Source of the DNA: an uncultured Clostridia bacterium | GTDB taxonomy: Bacteria > Bacillota > Clostridia > UBA1381 | Reading direction: 5' to 3' | DNA length: 62,016 bases | NCBI GenBank assembly: GCA_959602045.1 | Contig: CAUGRT010000011.1 | Span: forward strand, 1-62,016 | In this document: positions 50,263 to 58,411 of the stretch, piece by piece | Position numbering within the stretch: the stretch's first letter is position 1 | How the letters are laid out: each line of letters begins with the position of its first letter | Translations under genes and position numbers: made by a program | Notes under the pieces: model-generated | What the model saw: the letters and a program-made list of their open reading frames with translations, nothing else | Told to the model about the DNA's origin: nothing | Database searches by the model: none

Positions 50263-50296
50263 AGAATTTAAGATTGCATTATCGCGTGGTTGTGAT

Positions 50297-50393
50297 CGGA
50301 ACATTGCTCTGTTTTTCAGTACGTGAAGACGAGTTTCGGGCAGCGTAGCGGATGTTTGAGTCGGAACGGAATGAAAAACAGAGCAATGTTCCG
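50297..50393. repeat. Long-hairpin repeat (LHR) copy 6, in the DJ-1 leader
   Basis: 22-nt arms (50297-50318 and 50372-50393), perfectly complementary; the outer CGGAACATTGCTCTG is unique to this locus. The core carries a compensated change: GACGAG with GAGTC where other copies have GGCGAG with GAGCC. It is transcribed between promoter 50234 and the gene at 50448. Confidence 0.88.
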
Positions 50394-50447
50394 ACCGATC
50401 GTTTATCATGCAATCGCTGAGATCAGATTACAGAAAGGGGCGGTAAT

Positions 50448-50990
50448 ATGGTATATCTTCTTCTTGCCGATGGATTTGAGGAAATTGAGGCTTTGACGCC
50501 TTTGGATATTTTACGCCGTGCAGGGGTGGAAATCAAGACGGTTTCCATTCAGCAGAAAACAGTAACAGGAGCGCACGGGATTCCTGTGGTGGCAGACGCT
50601 GTGGTATCGGATTTGGACGGTATTGACGATATGGAGCTTCTGATTTTACCGGGTGGTGCAGGTCATGAGCTTTTGGACGCGTCCAATGCGGTTCATGCAA
50701 TGATTAATCATGCACACGAGCGCGGGATTGCGATTGCGGCAATTTGTGCTGCACCCTCTATATTGGGAAAGAAAATGCTGCTTAGCGGTAAAAAGGCGAC
50801 CTGTTTCCCCGGATATGAGCGGTATCTTTACGGCGCGGAGCTTTCGGACGCGGCAGTGGTTCGGGACGGGCAGTTTATTACGGCTCGCGGTGCCGGAGCG
50901 GCGGCGGAATTTGGGTTTGAAATCTGTGCGATTCTGAAAGGCCGGGAAACGGCGGATCAGCTGAAAAAGCAGATGCAGTATACGCTATGA
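50448..50990 (+). CDS. DJ-1/PfpI (ThiJ) family protein
   Basis: 180 residues, glutamine-amidotransferase-like fold. Glutamate in FEEIEA (position about 14) and the reactive cysteine in AAICAAPSILG (about 101) are those of DJ-1 proteins, which act as glyoxalase/deglycase-like or redox-sensing proteins. Substrate not predictable. AAAGGGGCGG precedes the ATG. ATGA overlap with the next gene. Confidence 0.9.
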   Translation: MVYLLLADGFEEIEALTPLDILRRAGVEIKTVSIQQKTVTGAHGIPVVADAVVSDLDGIDDMELLILPGGAGHELLDASNAVHAMINHAHERGIAIAAICAAPSILGKKMLLSGKKATCFPGYERYLYGAELSDAAVVRDGQFITARGAGAAAEFGFEICAILKGRETADQLKKQMQYTL

Positions 50991-51643
50991 TTTTAGATAT
51001 TATTTTTGTCGCGGTCATGCTGTTGGCGCTTTTTACGGGAGTAAAGCAAGGATTGGTGAAATCGGTCTGGAAAATCGGCGCATGGGCAATCACGGCGATT
51101 GCCGTAGCTGTGGCATTGACGCCGACCGTTAATTTTCTGCACGGTACAAAGATGGCGAACCGGATTTATATCTCCATTTCTCAGGCGGCAACGGAAAAAT
51201 TCGCGAATACAGGGAATGTATCGTTATCGGAGATGACCTCGCTGCCGGAATGGATGGTTTCGGGCGCGGATGAAAGCTTGCGGAATGTGCAGGATGCAGC
51301 AAATGAAGGTTTGACCGCGGCGGCGGAAACAACGGCACGAACCATTACGGACGCAGTGATTCGGATTATTGCGGTTGTGGGGTTGTTTCTGTTGATTCGG
51401 ATAGCACTTTCGATTTTGTTTATCGTGGTGAACGGCGCGTCAAAGCTGTCGGTCGTCAACGGGGTGAATAAGCTGCTGGGTGCGGTGTTTTCGGCATGCA
51501 ATGTCCTGTTAGGCGTGTATCTGGTATTGGCGCTGATCTCGCTCTTTGCCAATCCGGCGATTTATGAATCAATTAACCAAACTTGGATTGTGAAGAATTT
51601 GTTTAACCACAATATTTTAATGCAGCTGTTTATGAGGATATAG
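50987..51643 (+). CDS. CvpA-like membrane protein
   Basis: 218 residues with about four membrane segments: ILDIIFVAVMLLALFTGVKQG at the N-terminus (CvpA start), and IIAVVGLFLLIRIALSIL later, with a polar outside loop between. CvpA-type proteins act in envelope homeostasis or production of secreted factors. Overlaps the DJ-1 gene by 4 nt. Confidence 0.8.
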   Translation: MILDIIFVAVMLLALFTGVKQGLVKSVWKIGAWAITAIAVAVALTPTVNFLHGTKMANRIYISISQAATEKFANTGNVSLSEMTSLPEWMVSGADESLRNVQDAANEGLTAAAETTARTITDAVIRIIAVVGLFLLIRIALSILFIVVNGASKLSVVNGVNKLLGAVFSACNVLLGVYLVLALISLFANPAIYESINQTWIVKNLFNHNILMQLFMRI

Positions 51644-51689
51644 AGAAATAAAAGCTATTGAAGAAAAAATAATGAAAGGATTGATTTTC

Positions 51690-53354
51690 ATGTATAGTGA
51701 TATTGTAAAAAAGGGAGTGGAAAAGACTCCGCATCGGTCGCTGTTCAAGGCGGCTGGATTTACGGATGAGGAAATCGAAAGACCGTTAATCGGTGTGGTT
51801 TCGGCGAAAAACGAGATTATACCGGGACATATTCACCTGGATAAGATTGCCGAAGCGGTAAAAGCCGGAGTACGTCTGGCAGGCGGAACACCGATTGAAT
51901 TTCCGGCGATCGGCGTATGTGACGGAATCGCGATGGGGCATATCGGAATGAAGTATTCCCTGGCAACCAGAGAGCTGATTGCGGATTCCATCGAGTCGAT
52001 GGCATTGGCGCATGGGTTTGACGCATTGGTTTTGATCCCGAACTGTGATAAGATTGTTCCGGGAATGCTGATTGCAGCGGCAAGATTGAATATTCCGGCA
52101 ATCCTTGTTTCGGGCGGTCCGATGCTTTCTATGAAGTTTGACGGAAAATTCCGTGATTTGAATACAGCCTTTGAGGCGGTCGGCGCATTTAAGGCAGGAA
52201 CGATTGATGAGCAGGGACTTCTGGAATTGGAGGAAGCGGCATGTCCGTCCTGCGGATCCTGTTCGGGAATGTTTACGGCAAATTCCATGAACTGTCTTTC
52301 CGAAGTATTGGGAATGGCATTGCCCGGAAACGGAACGATTCCGGCGGTTTATTCGGAGAGAATCCGTTTGGCGAAGCATACGGGTATGAAGATTATGGAG
52401 TTGTGGGAGAAAAATATCCGTCCGCGCGATATTATCACGCCGGATTCCATTTATAATGCATTGAGAGTCGATATGGCATTGGGCTGCTCCACGAACTCCA
52501 TGCTGCATTTGCCGGCAATTGCCTATGAAGCAAAAGCACCGATTACACTGGATTATGCGAACGATATTTCAAAGGAGACTCCGAATCTTTGCCATCTGGC
52601 ACCGGCAGGCGAGCATCATGTTCAGGATTTATATGCTGCCGGCGGCGTACAGGCAGTCATGAATGAGCTGTCGAAAAAGAATTTGTTGAAGTTGGATACG
52701 ATTACCGTAACCGGAAAGACTCTGGGCGAGAATATCAAGGATCATCCGGTTAAGGATTATACGGTGATCCGTCCGATCGACAATCCGTATTCCGAAACGG
52801 GCGGTATTGCGGTCTTAAAGGGAAATCTTGCGGTAGATGGTTCGGTTGTCAAGAGAAGCGCAGTTGCGCCCGAAATGCTGCAGCATGAAGGCCCGGCGAA
52901 GGTTTTCGAGAGCGAGGAAGAAGCGATTGCGGCAATTTATGAGGGTAAAATCGTCAAGGGCGATGTCGTTGTGATTCGGTATGAGGGCCCGAAGGGCGGC
53001 CCGGGTATGCGTGAAATGCTTTCACCGACCTCGGCAATCTGCGGTATGGGTTTGGATAAGGATGTCGCGCTGATTACAGACGGAAGATTCTCCGGAGCAA
53101 CGAGAGGTGCGGCAATCGGTCATGTTTCGCCCGAAGCAAGAGAGGGCGGCCCGATTGCGTTTGTGCAGGACGGAGATATTATTGAGATTGATATTGACCG
53201 CTGCGTTTTGAATGTAAAAATTTCCGATGAGGAAATGGCAAGAAGAAAGGCAAACTGGACGCCGAATGAGCCGAAAGTAAAAACCGGATATTTGAAACGG
53301 TATTCAAAACTGGTTTCCTCGGCAATTCAGGGTGCGGTTATGCTGGATGATTAA
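51690..53354 (+). CDS. ilvD: Dihydroxy-acid dehydratase
   Basis: 554 residues. Third step of valine/isoleucine synthesis. The Fe-S cluster ligands are in GVCDGIAMG, PNCDKIVPGM and ACPSCGSCSGMFTANSMN. The C-terminal half has DGRFSGATRG. Start at 51690 has AAAGGA 9 nt upstream. Followed after 12 nt by radA, an operon partner of unrelated role. ilvE is 2.8 kb further on. Confidence 0.96.
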   Translation: MYSDIVKKGVEKTPHRSLFKAAGFTDEEIERPLIGVVSAKNEIIPGHIHLDKIAEAVKAGVRLAGGTPIEFPAIGVCDGIAMGHIGMKYSLATRELIADSIESMALAHGFDALVLIPNCDKIVPGMLIAAARLNIPAILVSGGPMLSMKFDGKFRDLNTAFEAVGAFKAGTIDEQGLLELEEAACPSCGSCSGMFTANSMNCLSEVLGMALPGNGTIPAVYSERIRLAKHTGMKIMELWEKNIRPRDIITPDSIYNALRVDMALGCSTNSMLHLPAIAYEAKAPITLDYANDISKETPNLCHLAPAGEHHVQDLYAAGGVQAVMNELSKKNLLKLDTITVTGKTLGENIKDHPVKDYTVIRPIDNPYSETGGIAVLKGNLAVDGSVVKRSAVAPEMLQHEGPAKVFESEEEAIAAIYEGKIVKGDVVVIRYEGPKGGPGMREMLSPTSAICGMGLDKDVALITDGRFSGATRGAAIGHVSPEAREGGPIAFVQDGDIIEIDIDRCVLNVKISDEEMARRKANWTPNEPKVKTGYLKRYSKLVSSAIQGAVMLDD

Positions 53355-53366
53355 CAGGATTAAAAT

Positions 53367-54737
53367 ATGAAAACAAAAACAACCTATATATGTCGCGAAT
53401 GCGGATACAAATCGCCGAAATGGCTGGGCAAATGTCCGAGCTGCAATCAATGGAACACGATGGAGGAAACTCTTGTTTCCGATTCCAAGAATGTTCGGAC
53501 GCAGCTTGCACAGCCGATCGGCGGAGCGGTACCGACCCCAAAGCGGATTCATGAAGTGAAAATCGGCTATGAAACGCGGTATTCCACTGGCATGAAAGAA
53601 TTGGATCGCGTACTGGGCGGCGGTATCGTGCAGGGATCTTTGATTCTTGTCGGAGGAGATCCCGGAATCGGAAAGTCAACGTTGCTGCTGCAAATTTGCG
53701 AAAATGCCGGCAAGGATAAGAAAATTCTCTATGTTTCGGGTGAGGAATCCGAGGGGCAGATTAAGCTTCGTGCGGAGCGTTTGGGCGTTCATGCGGAAAA
53801 TCTGTATCTGATTTCCGAAACGGATGTGGTACGGATTATTGATTGTATTCATGAGGTCAAGCCCGAAATCGTGATTATTGATTCGATTCAGACCATGCAT
53901 CGGGAGGATATTGCGTCGGCGGCAGGCAGCGTTCCGCAGGTACGGGAAGCGACCAATGCTTTTATGCATGCGGCAAAATCCGCCGGAATCGCGATGTTTA
54001 TTGTGGGTCACGTCACAAAGGACGGCGCACTTGCCGGTCCGAGAGTTCTGGAGCATATGGTGGATTGCGTTTTGTATTTTGAGGGTGATCGCCAGATGTC
54101 CTTTCGGATTTTGAGAGCCGTTAAGAACCGATTCGGCTCGACCAATGAAATCGGCGTTTTTGAAATGCGTGATGTTGGACTGGTTGAGGTAGACAATCCC
54201 TCGAAAATGCTGCTGGAGGGACGGGAAGAAAATGTTTCCGGCAGCGCGATTGTGTGTACGATGGAGGGTTCGCGCGGCGTATTGGCGGAGATTCAGGCGT
54301 TAGTTACGCCAACGGGTTTTGGCAATCCGCGGCGCATGTCCAACGGAATTGATTTTAACCGCGTGGTGCTTTTGATTGCGGTTTTGGAAAAGCGCGCCAG
54401 AATGAATTTATCCAATTCGGATGTTTATGTGAATGTTGCCGGAGGACTGCGGATTGATGAACCGGCGGCGGATTTGGGGATTTGCGTGGCAATCGCGACA
54501 AGCCAGTCGGATGTGCTGTTGCCGGCAGATATGCTGTTTGTCGGTGAAGTCGGCTTGGGCGGTGAGCTTCGTGCGGTTTCACAATTGGAAAAGAGATTGA
54601 CCGAAGCGGCAAAGCTTGGATTTTCCTCGGCAATTGTGCCGAAGCAGTCTTTAAAGGGTGTGAAAATTCCAAAGAATTTTGCAGCCTACGGCGTCGGGAC
54701 GATCGGCGAAGCGATGGCAATGATCCGAAAAAAATAA
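53367..54737 (+). CDS. radA: DNA repair protein RadA
   Basis: 456 residues. Zinc finger C9-x2-C12...C23-x2-C26, RecA-type ATPase with GGDPGIGKSTLLLQ and the diagnostic KNRFGS motif, and a C-terminal Lon-protease-like domain (INVAGGLRIDEPAADLG-type stretch). A DnaB-type helicase that extends recombination D-loops and helps transformation. Ends before a strong terminator. Confidence 0.96.
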   Translation: MKTKTTYICRECGYKSPKWLGKCPSCNQWNTMEETLVSDSKNVRTQLAQPIGGAVPTPKRIHEVKIGYETRYSTGMKELDRVLGGGIVQGSLILVGGDPGIGKSTLLLQICENAGKDKKILYVSGEESEGQIKLRAERLGVHAENLYLISETDVVRIIDCIHEVKPEIVIIDSIQTMHREDIASAAGSVPQVREATNAFMHAAKSAGIAMFIVGHVTKDGALAGPRVLEHMVDCVLYFEGDRQMSFRILRAVKNRFGSTNEIGVFEMRDVGLVEVDNPSKMLLEGREENVSGSAIVCTMEGSRGVLAEIQALVTPTGFGNPRRMSNGIDFNRVVLLIAVLEKRARMNLSNSDVYVNVAGGLRIDEPAADLGICVAIATSQSDVLLPADMLFVGEVGLGGELRAVSQLEKRLTEAAKLGFSSAIVPKQSLKGVKIPKNFAAYGVGTIGEAMAMIRKK

Positions 54738-54751
54738 AGCATTGAATCAAG

Positions 54752-54788
54752 AGCAGCCACACCGAGAAATCGGTGCGGCTGCTTTTTT
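54752..54788 (+). terminator. Terminator of ilvD-radA
   Basis: AGCAGCC-ACACCGA with TCGGTG-C-GGCTGCT, loop GAAA, then TTTTTT. Confidence 0.93.
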
Positions 54789-54793
54789 ATGCT

Positions 54794-55057
54794 TCACTGA
54801 GCCAACAATGTGTTCAGCTTATCATATAAAACCTGCTCAAATTCCTTTGCGGTATTCAGCGTGCAGCATACGGATTCGTTTACTGCAAGGAGATCATTCG
54901 GGCATACACACTCCATTGCGACAACTGCCTGGATTTTTTCGCCCTCTGCATTCAAGATATGACTAAGCGCTGTTTCCTGAAGTGCAATGGATTCCAGCAG
55001 ATCGTTGATAGCTTGAGTTCTGGTTGTGGAACTCGCCTCTATAACCGGCATTGACAT
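54794..55057 (-). CDS. Small protein of a spore-former family, function unknown
   Basis: 87 residues, starting MSMPVIEASSTTRTQAIND, with the block ALQETALSHILNAEGEKIQA that I recall from short proteins in many spore-forming Firmicutes, some related to exosporium or coat proteins. No membrane segment. AAAGGAG lies 9 nt upstream. A sigma-K-like promoter (AC-N17-CATATGATA) may lie at 55145-55172. Confidence 0.65.
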   Translation of the reverse strand: MSMPVIEASSTTRTQAINDLLESIALQETALSHILNAEGEKIQAVVAMECVCPNDLLAVNESVCCTLNTAKEFEQVLYDKLNTLLAQ

Positions 55058-55144
55058 GATTCATTTCTCCTTTCTAATTTTTTAAAGACACAGGATTTGT
55101 GCCTATGTATGGAGAAGGAATCGGATTTTTTGGCGGTTATAGTA

Positions 55145-55172
55145 TATCATATGAAACGACCGGCGAATTTGT
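55145..55172 (-). promoter_or_regulatory. Possible sigma-K-type promoter
   Basis: Minus strand: AC (55172-55171), 17-nt spacer, CATATGATA (55153-55145), fitting AC-N16/17-CATANNNTA. The motif is short and could occur by chance. Confidence 0.3.
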
Positions 55173-55255
55173 TACCGAAAGGTTTTGAGGAAAAATGCCG
55201 GATTGCGGCGAAATATGCTTTGGAATGTGAATTGTTTTTTAAGAATTTGTTAATC

Positions 55256-55282
55256 TTAGCACTCACCTCTTGACAGTGCTAA
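55256..55282. promoter_or_regulatory. CIRCE element (HrcA operator)
   Basis: TTAGCACTC-N9-CAGTGCTAA, one base from the consensus TTAGCACTC-N9-GAGTGCTAA. It overlaps the -35 of the hsp20 promoter. Confidence 0.9.
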
Positions 55283-55298
55283 CAATTGGGTGTATAAT
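55270..55298 (+). promoter_or_regulatory. hsp20 promoter
   Basis: TTGACA (55270-55275), 17-bp spacer, TATAAT (55293-55298); the -35 lies inside the CIRCE element. Confidence 0.92.
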
Positions 55299-55420
55299 GT
55301 CGTCAGAACATAAGGAAAGGCAAAGATAAGAAGCGAAAGGCTTCAAGGATTTGTCCCCATCCCGAGTTCATTGAAAACAATTGGTATTGACGAATGTTTT
55401 TTTTGAAGGAGTGATGATTT

Positions 55421-55831
55421 ATGTTAGTACCTAATATTTTCGGAAGAGATATGTTTGATGATTTTGAGTTTCCGTTCAACGGTTTTAAAGCGGACACCAT
55501 GATGAAAACGGATGTTAAGGATACAGGAAAAGCGTATGAGCTGACCGTTGATATGCCGGGCGTCAAGAAAGAGGACGTAAAGGCGGAATTGAAGGACGGT
55601 TATCTGACCATCAATGCAACTTCGGGTTGCAGCAATGATGAAAAGGATACGGAAGGACATTATATCCGCCGTGAACGCCACTACGGATCTTGCAGCAGAA
55701 GCTTCTATGTAGGCAGAGGTGTTACGCAGGATGACATCAAAGCAAGCTTTGAAAATGGTACACTGAAAATGGTTGTACCGAAAGCGGAGGATGCTTTGGG
55801 CGAGGGAAACAATTACATTAGAATTGAATAA
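55421..55831 (+). CDS. Hsp20/alpha-crystallin family small heat-shock protein
   Basis: 136 residues. The alpha-crystallin domain (about 25-125) has YELTVDMPGVKKEDVKAELKDGYLTI and the ENGTLKMVVPK end (A-x-x-x-n-GvL-like). Prevents aggregation of unfolded proteins. GGAG precedes the ATG by 8 nt. CIRCE control means HrcA repression, which is unusual for hsp20 in Bacillus but known in Clostridia. Confidence 0.95.
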   Translation: MLVPNIFGRDMFDDFEFPFNGFKADTMMKTDVKDTGKAYELTVDMPGVKKEDVKAELKDGYLTINATSGCSNDEKDTEGHYIRRERHYGSCSRSFYVGRGVTQDDIKASFENGTLKMVVPKAEDALGEGNNYIRIE

Positions 55832-55843
55832 TCCAAAGGATTT

Positions 55844-55926
55844 GCAGGGAGTCGATTTTTTCGGCTCCCTGCACGGCTTTAATGGGGAATATTCAGAGGG
55901 AGTAAAAAATGGCTCCCTTATTTTTT
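55844..55926 (+). terminator. Two tandem terminators after hsp20
   Basis: GCAGGGAG/CTCCCTGC at 55844-55872, then AGGGAG/CTCCCT at 55897-55918 followed by TTATTTTTT. Confidence 0.83.
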
Positions 55927-55957
55927 ACATAAAATTTTAAAAAAATCGAAAAAGGTC

Positions 55958-55986
55958 TTTACAAGTGTTGCAAAAAGCGGTATAAT
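55958..55986 (+). promoter_or_regulatory. ilvE promoter
   Basis: TTTACA (55958-55963), 17-bp spacer, TATAAT (55981-55986), giving a leader of about 144 nt. Confidence 0.8.
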
Positions 55987-56010
55987 TAAATTTGAGCATA
56001 AAAACACGCT

Positions 56011-56104
56011 TCTGATAAAAAACCTGTCCCGCAGGATGTAAGCCATCTGAGCTGAGAGGAGCGTCCGGGCTGATAAAATAATACCCATTTGGTTTTTCAT
56101 CAGA
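56011..56104 (+). promoter_or_regulatory. Structured leader RNA of ilvE, possible attenuator or riboswitch
   Basis: TCTGATAAAAAACC (56011-56024) pairs at 13 of 14 positions with GGTTTTTCATCAGA (56091-56104). The 66-nt interior has ACCTG/CAGG, GATG/CATC and GGG/CCC sub-stems. TTTATTTTAG follows the closing stem. It has no T-box AGGGTGG motif and no complete TPP or ykkC signature. Confidence 0.6.
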
Positions 56105-56136
56105 TTTATTTTAGATAAAACAAGGAGTAATGGATC

Positions 56137-57210
56137 ATGGAAATTTCAATTACAAGAACCACACATCCGAAACAGAAGCCTGCCGATCAGTTGAAGCTGG
56201 GTTTCGGACAGTATTATACGGATCACATGTTTATTATGAATTATGATGAGGGAGAGGGATGGCATAATCCGAGAATTGTGCCGTATGCTCCGTTTGAATT
56301 GGATCCGGCGGCAATGGTTTTGCATTATGCCCAAGAGGTTTTTGAGGGAATGAAAGCATACCGTACCGCAGAGGGAAAGGTTCAGCTTTTCCGTCCGGAA
56401 AAGAATATGGCAAGAATGAACGTTTCCTGTGAGCGTTTGTGTATCCCGAAGATTGATGAGGAATTTGCTTTAAAGGCAATCAAGACATTGGTAAAGGTTG
56501 ATGAGGATTGGGTTCCGTCAGCAGAGGGAACATCGCTTTATGTAAGACCTTACGTTTTCGCAACCGATGCGCATGTAGGCGTGCATCCGGCACATCACCT
56601 GATTTTCGCAATTATTCTTTCACCGGTTGGCGCATATTATCCGCAGGGAATCGCACCGGTTAAGATTTTTGTTGAGCAGAAATATGTTCGTGCGGTAATC
56701 GGCGGAACCGGCTTTACAAAGGCGGGCGCAAACTATGCAATTTCCTTAAAGGGTCAGGAAGAAGCTGCAGAGCAGGGATATATTCAGACGCTGTGGTTAG
56801 ACGGTGTGGAAAGAAAGTACATAGAAGAAGTCGGTTCAATGAACGTATTCTTTAAGATCGACGGCGAGGTTATCACACCGGCTTTGGTCGGCTCAATTTT
56901 GGGCGGTATTACAAGAATGTCCATCATTGAATTGCTCAGATCAAAGGGCTACAAGGTAACGGAGCGCAGATTATCCATTGATGAACTGGTTCAGGCATTC
57001 AAGGACGGTAAGTTAGAGGAAGCTTGGGGAACCGGTACTGCGGCTGTTATTTCCCCGATCGGTGAATTGAAGTACGGCGATTTGGTTATGCCGATTCATG
57101 ATGAGAAAATCGGTGAGATATCGCAAATGCTTTATGATACTTTGACCGGTATTCAGTGGGGTAAAATCAAGGATGAATTTGGCTGGACACAGCCTATTGA
57201 CAATATCTAA
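56137..57210 (+). CDS. ilvE: Branched-chain amino-acid aminotransferase
   Basis: 357 residues, fold-type IV PLP enzyme. HYAQEVFEGMKAYR near the N-terminus, the PLP lysine in GFTKAGANYAISLKGQEEA region/VRAVIGGTGFTKAG, and EVGSMNVFF with GSILGGITR bind cofactor phosphate. Last step of valine, leucine and isoleucine synthesis, fitting ilvD upstream. AAGGAG lies 9 nt before the ATG. Confidence 0.95.
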   Translation: MEISITRTTHPKQKPADQLKLGFGQYYTDHMFIMNYDEGEGWHNPRIVPYAPFELDPAAMVLHYAQEVFEGMKAYRTAEGKVQLFRPEKNMARMNVSCERLCIPKIDEEFALKAIKTLVKVDEDWVPSAEGTSLYVRPYVFATDAHVGVHPAHHLIFAIILSPVGAYYPQGIAPVKIFVEQKYVRAVIGGTGFTKAGANYAISLKGQEEAAEQGYIQTLWLDGVERKYIEEVGSMNVFFKIDGEVITPALVGSILGGITRMSIIELLRSKGYKVTERRLSIDELVQAFKDGKLEEAWGTGTAAVISPIGELKYGDLVMPIHDEKIGEISQMLYDTLTGIQWGKIKDEFGWTQPIDNI

Positions 57211-57213
57211 GTA

Positions 57214-57250
57214 AAAAAATCGGTAAGGCTGAAAACCTTACCGATTTTTT
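57214..57250. terminator. Bidirectional terminator ilvE / pqqD
   Basis: AAAAAATCGGTAAGG (57214-57228) and its exact complement (57236-57250), T tracts on both strands. Confidence 0.93.
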
Positions 57251-57515
57251 ATTCTTCAATTAAATCCGCATCCCGTGCGGTCTTTAGGAACTGATCCAAG
57301 CCGGCTTTTGCGGTGGCTTCATCCACTTCATACGTTTCAAGCATTTTTGCAAGAAGCTCATCATAGGTGCAGCCTTTTGATAATTCCGTCCATAAGAACG
57401 CTCCCGAATCGTTCAGTGTGATTAAGCCGTTAAATTCTTCCGAAGCCTTGCCGATTGCCACAACAACGTGTCTGTTTCCAACCGATCTCAGCATAAATCC
57501 TTTTTTTGTTTTCAT
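57249..57515 (-). CDS. PqqD-family protein
   Basis: 88 residues of the PqqD (PF05402) winged-helix fold: GFMLRSVGNRHVVVAIG, LNDSGAFLWTELSKG, then TYDELLAKMLETYEVDEATA. PqqD proteins hold a peptide substrate for a modifying enzyme. No radical-SAM protein or precursor peptide lies nearby; the only partner is the HprK-like gene upstream. Confidence 0.88.
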   Translation of the reverse strand: MKTKKGFMLRSVGNRHVVVAIGKASEEFNGLITLNDSGAFLWTELSKGCTYDELLAKMLETYEVDEATAKAGLDQFLKTARDADLIEE

Positions 57516-57560
57516 TTTTTATTCCTTTCCGTGCCGTAAGGCACAAAACCAAAAGATATA

Positions 57561-58256
57561 TTATTTTTCCGTCATTCCCCGATAAGAAACCTCAGCCGCT
57601 TCTTCATCCATATTACAGTGCAGCTTATAGATCGGGACTTCGGTGATCAGCCTGTCCAATAGGGTCAGAAGCTTATCCATTCGTTCTTCTGCTTTGGGGC
57701 GTACCGTTTGATTCAGAATCCCGAACAACGCTTCTTCCGGAGCGACCGGCTCAATCCAGTTTTTCTCATCGCGTTCCAGAATACAGATGCCACGCAGCGG
57801 AACGCCGGTATTGACATTCAAATCTGTTTTTCCCGAAAAAGGCGTCCCGTAAACATAAAATCCGTTTTCGGTCAGCTTAATGGCAGGCTTGTCATCGTTT
57901 AGAATATAGGCATCCTTGAAATGCTTCAGCCATAGCTGGGTGTGCGTGGATTTCCCGGTACCGCAGGGTGCGCTGAAAAGGAATCCCTCTCCCTGATAAA
58001 CGACCGCGGACGAATGAAGCAATAAGCCGTTAAATTCGGGCAGCACTTCATAAAATTCACTTCCCATCCAGATATATTCACAATCCTCCAGGGTCAGATG
58101 TGGATTTTCCTGCTGTCTTTGCGCTAAAAATGCATCGTCAAGGCGAATGGTGATATTGGGGGGCGTGATTTCCTCCGTTAAATACGCCTCGCTCTGCCGC
58201 AGAGTGCGTGGGTATTTAGGGAGCATATCAACTGTTAAGCCTGCAATATTATACAT
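57561..58256 (-). CDS. HPr-kinase-like P-loop protein
   Basis: 231 residues. Walker A SAPCGTGKSTHTQLWL (about 94-110) and YILNDDKPAI resemble the C-terminal domain of HPr kinase/phosphorylase and PEPCK-like small-molecule kinases. HSSAVVY just before it is typical of the HprK-like proteins that travel with PqqD in peptide-modification clusters. Start at 58256, 10 nt after AGGAG. It lacks the N-terminal domain and the full capture loop of true HprK. Confidence 0.82.
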   Translation of the reverse strand: MYNIAGLTVDMLPKYPRTLRQSEAYLTEEITPPNITIRLDDAFLAQRQQENPHLTLEDCEYIWMGSEFYEVLPEFNGLLLHSSAVVYQGEGFLFSAPCGTGKSTHTQLWLKHFKDAYILNDDKPAIKLTENGFYVYGTPFSGKTDLNVNTGVPLRGICILERDEKNWIEPVAPEEALFGILNQTVRPKAEERMDKLLTLLDRLITEVPIYKLHCNMDEEAAEVSYRGMTEK

Positions 58257-58356
58257 TAATTTCTTTCTCCTCATGATTTATGGCTCTATTATACTATAAA
58301 TATGATAGAATTTCAACTAAAATCCAGAAAAAATTTAAAAAATTTAATAAATAACG

Positions 58357-58386
58357 TAGACAAAACAGGGGATTATGGTGTATAAT
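58357..58386 (+). promoter_or_regulatory. Promoter of the SLH-protein gene
   Basis: TAGACA (58357-58362), 18-bp spacer, TATAAT (58381-58386). Confidence 0.72.
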
Positions 58387-58411
58387 ATAAACATATTTAC
58401 GTTGGATTTAT

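Larger units (their letters stand above)
55058..55420. other. Divergent region before hsp20
   Basis: No gene. It holds the possible sporulation promoter for the leftward gene, the CIRCE operator and promoter of hsp20 (55256-55298), and a 120-nt hsp20 leader. Confidence 0.6.

Noticed and set aside
51786..52508. Long open frame antisense to ilvD
   Set aside because: Shadow of a conserved gene; composition rich in Cys/Arg/Gln with no recognisable motif.
56011..56104. T-box or TPP riboswitch upstream of ilvE
   Set aside because: GCTGATAAAATAATACCC looks a little like a TPP element, but the GGGGTGC and GAACCTGAT halves are missing; the T-box AGGGTGG motif is also missing.
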